Below are positions 58,094 through 64,000 of a stretch of 64,000 nucleotides of DNA, in pieces (positions within the stretch are counted from its first letter, which is position 1; each line of letters begins with the position of its first letter). The stretch comes from Linanthus parryae. Taxonomy: Eukaryota > Streptophyta > Magnoliopsida > Ericales > Polemoniaceae. The stretch is taken from assembly GCA_023055425.1 (NCBI GenBank), contig JALGPY010000007.1:88003136-88067135 (forward strand). Reading direction: 5' to 3'. The notes under the pieces were generated by a model. The model was not told the DNA's origin, made no database searches, and saw only the letters and a program-made list of their open reading frames with translations. Position numbers and translations under genes: made by a program.

Positions 58094-59486
58094 TGTTGGA
58101 ATTGTGCCCTAGGGGAAATTAATTTATCGTGACATTTATATTGACTTACTATTCATTATATTATCGATATGGAGATATGTTAACATGAATGAAGTCCTTA
58201 GAATATAAATTTTATATTCTTAAATATCCCTAGTCGAGTATATTAATTAACGGGACAATCACTATAGACTAGTATGTGAGTAGATTGATATGGATATATC
58301 AAGTCTAACACATGGGTATGCATTAGGAGTAATGGCATACTAGATTGACCCACAACGAGAAGACTACATTAGATTATGTCAAAGTCACAAGTGCTTCTCG
58401 TAGTGCTAATGGTATTGTAATCCATATACTTGAAGTCACTAGATACTCTAGTTGTGAAATATCATTCTTTGATATTATCAAACGTTACACTTTAACTTGG
58501 TAATTAAAAGGATAGCTATCGGCATGATAGGAAGCAGAATTAGAGATGGTAGTGATGTCGAGAGGATTTGTCCCTCACATAATGGGAGAAAATATTCATG
58601 GCCACTCGAGGGATGGTGATTATAGAATGTCTTGCCAGACCTAGATAAATCAATATGGAGATATTGATGTTATCTGCTCGGATAAGCATATTCCCAGGAT
58701 CGAGAAACTACGAATTTGATATACGAGTGTGACTATTATGTCTCGTTTCCAATTCGGATATGGAAGAAAAGGGATAATACAATACGGTAAGATTGGGCAC
58801 ATGGTTTTTCAAATCACTGGATATTTCTTAAGTTGGGTGGCATGGATGTGTTGCTAGATACCGCTCCATGTTAGTAAGATTTACGACCAACTAAGTAGAA
58901 ACCTATGAGGTCACACACCATATGGATTAAACTGGATATGGGCATCAATTAGTTGGACCAGTTTATCAAGAGGATCTAAGCGCAACCACAAGAAACGTTA
59001 GTAAGACTAATTTACAAGGTGGAATAATCCATGTATAGACATGATTAGTAATGGGGAAATTATGTAGTTAATAAAGAGTTATTAACTATATAAAGACATC
59101 CTATCTTGTTATTTTCTCAACACAAGTCATTATTGAGAGATCATAAAAAATCAAGGTGAGAGAGAGAGTTGAGGTTGAAACCCCAACCCGTCGTCCGCTC
59201 CTTCTCGTTGGCCACTCCTTGTGGCGTGGCTTGCTCCGTTTTTCGTGATCTCTTGCCTCCTTCTTCCATTGCTAGCACTACACGGTTGGAAGGACTACAG
59301 TCAAAGATCCAAAGGTATGGATACCCGTAGAGACGAAGACACTATTCTTCATGGTGATCACCCAATCTAAGGTACACATGCTCTCTACCCTTATCATGTT
59401 ATGATGGCTTGTATGTGACCCTTGGAGGGATTTGAGCAGGATAAGTTTTTGTTATTCCGCTGCGTAACCTGCATCAAAACCCTACA
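58094..59486 (+). repeat. 3' LTR of element B
   Basis: 1393 bp, TGTTGGAATTGTGCCC to AAAACCCTACA, with TATA box CTATATAAAG near 59089-59098. It pairs with the LTR at 41413-42781; the pair differs by many substitutions and several indels. Confidence 0.92.
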
Positions 59487-59491
59487 ACAAG

Positions 59492-60382
59492 TACTTAACA
59501 CAGTTGGTAATAAACTTTTTTCTCATGTACAACAGGAGGACGGAGACATGATACCGAGTCAGAAGCATTGGACCGGTGAGTAAAGGTACCATTCCCATCT
59601 TTTGGCTTTGACCATCCGAAACTTGGAATGGTTGTACATGTTGGATATTTGTGATGTACGAGATGTGTGGTTTAAAATTATTAATGGACTAATGCATGAA
59701 TTATGCTATTTTTGGATGGTACGTTATATATTCTAGCCAACTATGCAATGTAACTATATCCTGGGTAAAACACACAATTTGGTTTTGTTATGTCTCCTTG
59801 TGGAACGCGTTCTGTTCGAATCTAGTGTAGGCATTGTGAGTGTTAAATGTACAATGTAAATGTAATATCACCCCCCAACTCATTATGTTAAGAATTGGTA
59901 TAGGTAGAGGTATGGCAGTCTTCTGAAATTCAAATATGTGTGAAGCATCTCCTATTGGAGAAATGAGATGCTGAGCTTAGTGGTATTCGTGTACATATAA
60001 GGAATGTATGTGACAACTGATCTATTATGAAACGTATCGCCTTCGACACATAATATACTTGATCTCCCCCCCCCACCAAGAACTTATAAGATTATACAAC
60101 CACAGTGAGGTTGTATCAGGTCTTTTAACAACGTCATTGTATAAACGAGGATTTTTAATGCAATTAAGTAATCCAGCGAAAATATGTGTACCAAACTGAT
60201 CACCCTTTTACAGTTTAGCACTCGTTTTGAGAATTAGCGGCTGATGCACGTGGGGAGAACCTCTCTGGTTGTACTGAATAACATAAGCATACTTGGCAAC
60301 TTTCCCTAGCACTCCTTAATCGATCAGTTCACGTGTTTTCTGCACCCAATTGAGAAGCATTAATATATGAGGTGAATATGTT
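59492..60382. other. Stretch without a gene
   Basis: A C10 run lies near 60065. No coding frame, repeat end or RNA gene could be supported. Directly after the target duplication of element B it represents older host or repeat DNA. Confidence 0.4.
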
Positions 60383-60998
60383 TTATTTGCCATCATGAAC
60401 TATGTTGCAACTTGAATCGTTTTGGCACATATTAAATATTAATGCTACTGATTTGTGCAAGAATTCTTTGTCAGTTTGGTGCATAACTTGGGCGATACCG
60501 GGCGCTTCATCTGGTGCCATCGGTGCTCGTTGGAAGGTATGTTGTGTAAATGTACCATTATAAATATCTGATATGTATTGAACTGAAAATTTAGTTATTT
60601 TTCCAGAGGTAGAATATGCATTTCCTACTCTTTTCACTGGTGCGATGTTTCCACCAATCGAATTTAAGGATGTAGTTGCACAAAGATTTATTGTCAGATC
60701 TACTCCATGTAAACATTCTAACTTTCCAATGGATAGATCACTGTGGTTAGTTCCAACGGAACTAGACCTCATATGCTTCACAACATATAGTAATCATTAT
60801 TTACACCTCTCTTTCTGAAGGTGGTCTAACACTCTTTGATGTGTACTCCACGCGTCGCATGCATTGATTCACAGCTGTTCTGCTATAGAGTGACTGATCA
60901 ATTTTGGATAACATACTTATATGTGGAAGATTGTAGATGACATCCTTTTTCAATTTGTGTACATGTCTTTGTGATGTTCGAAGTTTTTCTTTGCACAT
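60383..60998 (-). CDS. Unrecognised minus-strand reading frames
   Basis: Two successive open stretches on the minus strand, 60998-60801 (65 codons, MCKEKLRTSQRHVHKLKKDV…) and 60781-60383 (132 codons, KHMRSSSVGTNHSDLSIGKL…). They are separated by a stop and 19 bases. The first is basic and helical; the second has no clear motif. They could be exons of one small gene, a transposase scrap, or chance. I do not recognise either and assign no function. Confidence 0.25.
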
Positions 60999-61824
60999 CC
61001 TTTTGCAATTACTACGACGTTTGTGTCGTTATAAACCATGCTTAGATTTTTTGCCATCACTCAGTGCGAATTAAGTGGTAGGGGCTTATCATCCATTGAT
61101 AGTTCTTGATCAAAGTCTGCGTGCCGTGCCAGTTATCACTAAATTGCTTGTGTGGCTAGCAAATGGCAGAATATGCGTGGTTCCGTTATTAGGCTGATAT
61201 TGATTTGGTCTCACAAGCATCCCCCACCTTCATTAACCAGTATACCGAAACACGGTTAAAAGTAATACATTAAACCCGTCTATTACAAGTCAGCCGACAA
61301 TTTATGCATATCTAAATGTTTGATCGCCGTGATTATTTCCTGAACGATAAATACAAGCATACATATAGATATTGTATGATCAAATGACGATACTAGAAAT
61401 AAGAAAACACAGTATACCAGTACAGCACATCCATTGGATCGCAAATGAGAAATGGAAGCATACATAGATATATTTTAGGATCACTAAAGCAAAGCTATGA
61501 ATTTGATAAGGTGGTACATGCCACCTGCGAATCTATTAGTAATCATAAAACCTAATGCAAACTTGACACAATCATATGCAATTACGGGGTACAGTGATCG
61601 CATAATAGTTCAAAAACAGTGAAGACGACTTGCTAATGTTGATGACCTAATACATGAAATTAGTACTATATAGGATACAATCATGGCATAATATTCGTAG
61701 ACAGAAATTCCACTTCTCGATCTAGAAACAACCTTCGAGAAATCAACATCATTGCTGCAGCAGCTATAGTAGAAACTTTTGAGCCATATCAGCTATCATA
61801 AGCAGGTCAGAAGCTTTATCCTCA
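60999..61824. other. Stretch 3' of the F-box-type gene
   Basis: No supported feature apart from the likely 3' UTR of the minus-strand gene that ends at 61825. Confidence 0.4.
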
Positions 61825-64000
61825 TCAAGTTTCGTAATCAATGCCAGAGTTGGAAGTAAAGGGGATCGAACCATTAGCAAACACGTACTGGGAAACTACA
61901 TACCTTAGAAGTTCCCTCTCGCACACTTCACGCCAGCTTTTTGTAGCAAGAACTGACTTCTTGTATGAATTGACTTGACTTGCCAACCGCCCCTTCAATC
62001 CATTCAGCAAAACCATACTCTCTGCATAAGATCCAGCATACACTGACTCTGCGATACCACGAATCCATAATTTCTTAATGCGGTTATGGTTGGGATCATA
62101 AGAAACCGGCTCATTATCTTTTAAAACCACAAGTAACTCCCATTGACCCTAAACCCAGAAAAATTAATTATCCCCCCATTATAATATTACCAATTCTATA
62201 CATTTTACTCCAGGATTCAACGACACCATACTCTTCCATGACATAAACTGCAAAGGAAGTACACTGTTTCCGACAGTCATAAGAAAAAAAAGCAAGGGAC
62301 TCCATATGTAACCCAATGGTAAGTTCGTCGGAGAAATATGAGCGACAACGCCAGGAAACGCCATAACCTTAAACTTCTTTTGGGTCATGTCAAACAACAG
62401 CACCAAATTCTCAAGAAAATTTCCTTCCTTCGTGAAAGCAGGCCAGTGGACGGAACTGTTAAGATACACTTGCTGAATGTTTGTAATGCAGGTTTGAAAC
62501 AGGATCTTATACTCTAGAAGGGGGTTTGAATAGAGTATGGAAACTTTTGCTAAAAACTAACCTTTTAAAACTTTAATCTAATGAAGAGATAAAATCTCAA
62601 GGATTTGGAAAAGACTTGTAAGGCTATGGATAAAACTGTAACTGTTAAGAGCTTCAAAGCTTCGAGATAGGAAACTCTCCAAAGCTTTGGAGCTTCTTGC
62701 TAAGAACTGAAATTCAGCAGGAAAGTAAAGCAGTAAATTAAAGCAACAAAAAATAGGTATTTTTACAGAGTTCAGTCACAATTGGACCTACTCTCTGTCT
62801 GAGGGATTTGATCCCTCCAGGATTTGAACACACTTCTTATTTATCACCCAGATTTAGCCATAGATCTTCAAGCCTAAGTGAACTACCTTACACTTATACA
62901 GCTTGTTGTTCCCAACCTATCTAGTTACACCTATAACCTGGTGAAATAATAAGAACCTCTTGTTGTTCACTTGAACAATTAACTTCTAAGTTTGTGAGGT
63001 TGAGAAATTTAAAATGAATAATACAAGTTCAGTACAGTAGAAGAACACAAAAGTAGATAAGCAATTAAGATTGGAAGTGTTCTTTAGATTTCTTAATGAA
63101 TGATCTTGATCAGTAGAGTTGAATCCTGGATTTGATTTGAAGAGTAGAATGTGTTAAACTCCAGCTTATAACAAACCCTGCAACTGAATGAGATATTTTA
63201 GGAAGTGAATTCCTACAAATTTGCACCCCCTGAGATGCTTCTTTCAACAGCTATAATTGAATAGCCAGTAGAGTTTGTCAGGCCCCTTTTAACAACAAAA
63301 CAACCCTGCATAGACTCATAAACAAAGATCAAACACATCCAGAAAAAGTATCTTATAAGATCTGATCTTCTTGACAAGTCAGTTTATTAAATAAACATGG
63401 CCAATATCTGAACTAAAATTAATGTATATAACCACCTGCATATATATATATATATCAGATATGATAAATAACAAGATTCAGAATTAGGATAACTCAAACT
63501 CCAACTATTAGCTCAGGTAAATACTCCTGCATACAGAAAACAGTTAGCAAATATAAGTTGTTAAGAACATAAGGCAATCTCAAAGCTTTGGAGCTTTGAT
63601 TGCTAGTTCACAATTGTTGGCCTCCAGACTGATTCCTGCATTCAGTCAATCTGCACAATCACTTAATCAAACTATAAGCTCAATCATATTTGCAAGAGAC
63701 AATATACGATAATCAGATCATCACACAATCCAATGCACAAGCCTGCAACACACAAACTGTTAAGCAAACACTCAGTTTTACAAGCAGTTACTGAATCTCA
63801 AAGCTTTGGAGATTTGAGACTTATTGTCTCTGAACTTTATGACTTTCATCATCAAATTGCGAACTCCCCCTGATTTTGCACATACACATTCAGTTCAATA
63901 GAGTTGAACTATCACTTGCGTCTAGGTAGACTCAATGACACCAACCTCAGGTACACCTCTCTTCATGATCCTCCAAGAACAGGTGTTTACACTAGACATC
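61825..64000 (-). pseudogene. F-box-associated-type gene, split by a solo LTR
   Basis: Minus-strand gene entering from the right edge. Upstream piece 64000-63915 reads SVNTCSWRIMKRGVPEVGVI. It joins, in frame across the LTR target site, to VYLNSSVHWPAFTKEGNF (62473 downward). That exon ends at 62192 (CIEL). A 43-base intron (62191-62149, GT-AG) follows, then GQWELLVVLKDNEPVSYDPN, IRGIAESVYAGSYAESM and the stop at 61825. The pattern 'YLN..VHW.A … LVLLFDM..KKFKVM … GQWELLVVL … SYDP' is that of the F-box associated interaction domain of SCF substrate receptors. The F-box itself would lie beyond the edge. The 1.4-kb LTR in the coding region and one TAG just before the junction (63926-63928) make a pseudogene likely. 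Confidence 0.65.
62474..63914 (-). mobile_element. Solo LTR of the Sirevirus-like family, in the F-box-type gene
   Basis: 1441 bp from TGAATGTTTGTAATGC to ACTATCA, flanked by the exact 5-bp target duplication CTTGC (62469-62473 and 63915-63919). No internal sequence is present, so it arose by LTR-LTR recombination. It belongs to the element D subfamily (shared start TGTAATG.A, the GAAGGGGG mark, and AGCT-centred palindromes near 62659, 62690, 63576 and 63794). Confidence 0.92.

Larger units (their letters stand above)
41413..59486 (+). mobile_element. Copia element B, full length, interrupted by element A
   Basis: Plus-strand Ty1-copia element with two LTRs (41413-42781 and 58094-59486), primer site, polypurine tract and the exact 5-bp target duplication ACAAG (41408-41412 and 59487-59491). 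Removing the nested element A and its extra target copy leaves about 7.9 kb. The coding region is very decayed: gag near 44440-44724, protease region near 45290-45600, and pol pieces at 55830-58080. The TGTTGGAATTGTGCCCTA start and CAAGTGGGA polypurine tract are of the Angela/Bianca kind; the exact lineage is not settled. Confidence 0.92.

Overview
The window is nuclear DNA of a flowering plant, most likely a eudicot. It has spliced genes with long AT-rich introns, tRNA-Met-primed Ty1-copia and Ty3-gypsy retrotransposons, an L1-type LINE, a tRNA-derived SINE, and hAT, Stowaway and foldback MITEs. I could not fix the species. No bacterial, organellar or CRISPR-like sequence was seen.

Layout. 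(1) 1-17307, minus strand: the 5' part of an importin-11-like karyopherin gene (Arabidopsis KA120 type). Thirteen exons encode about 611 residues and the gene runs off the left edge. Its introns, one of 7 kb, hold MITEs, a SINE, copia scraps and small tandem duplications. (2) 17718-23640, plus strand: a decayed LINE lying head to head with the importin gene, about 0.4 kb from its start codon, with three separate internal tandem duplications. (3) 23652-24173: an LTR fragment of a Sirevirus-like copia family. (4) 24590-29652: what looks like the 3' end of a Tat-type gypsy element, with a long antisense accessory reading frame, a polypurine tract and an LTR. (5) 29653-31594: AT-rich, no gene, with a 46-bp minisatellite. 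(6) 31595-34791: a 5'-truncated copia element with an LTR. (7) 34792-41199: LTR and primer-site remnants, a tandem duplication split by a long-TIR foldback element, and pieces of two Sirevirus-like elements in opposite orientation. (8) 41413-59486: an old copia element (B, plus strand, target duplication ACAAG) into which a 10.2-kb Sirevirus-like copia element (A, minus strand, 45659-55824, target duplication GGATG) has inserted. (9) 61825-64000, minus strand: an F-box-associated-type gene split by a solo LTR with target duplication CTTGC.

Only the importin gene looks like a working host gene. The F-box-type gene is broken and the retroelements carry stops or frameshifts. The most unusual signal is a family of short palindromes (TTCAAGGCCTTGAA, or TCAAAGCTTTGA in sister subfamilies). 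They cluster in the LTRs of the Sirevirus-like elements and, in element A, also recur through the gag-pol coding region. The same element carries an extra reading frame downstream of pol that resembles the 'putative plant transposon protein' family.
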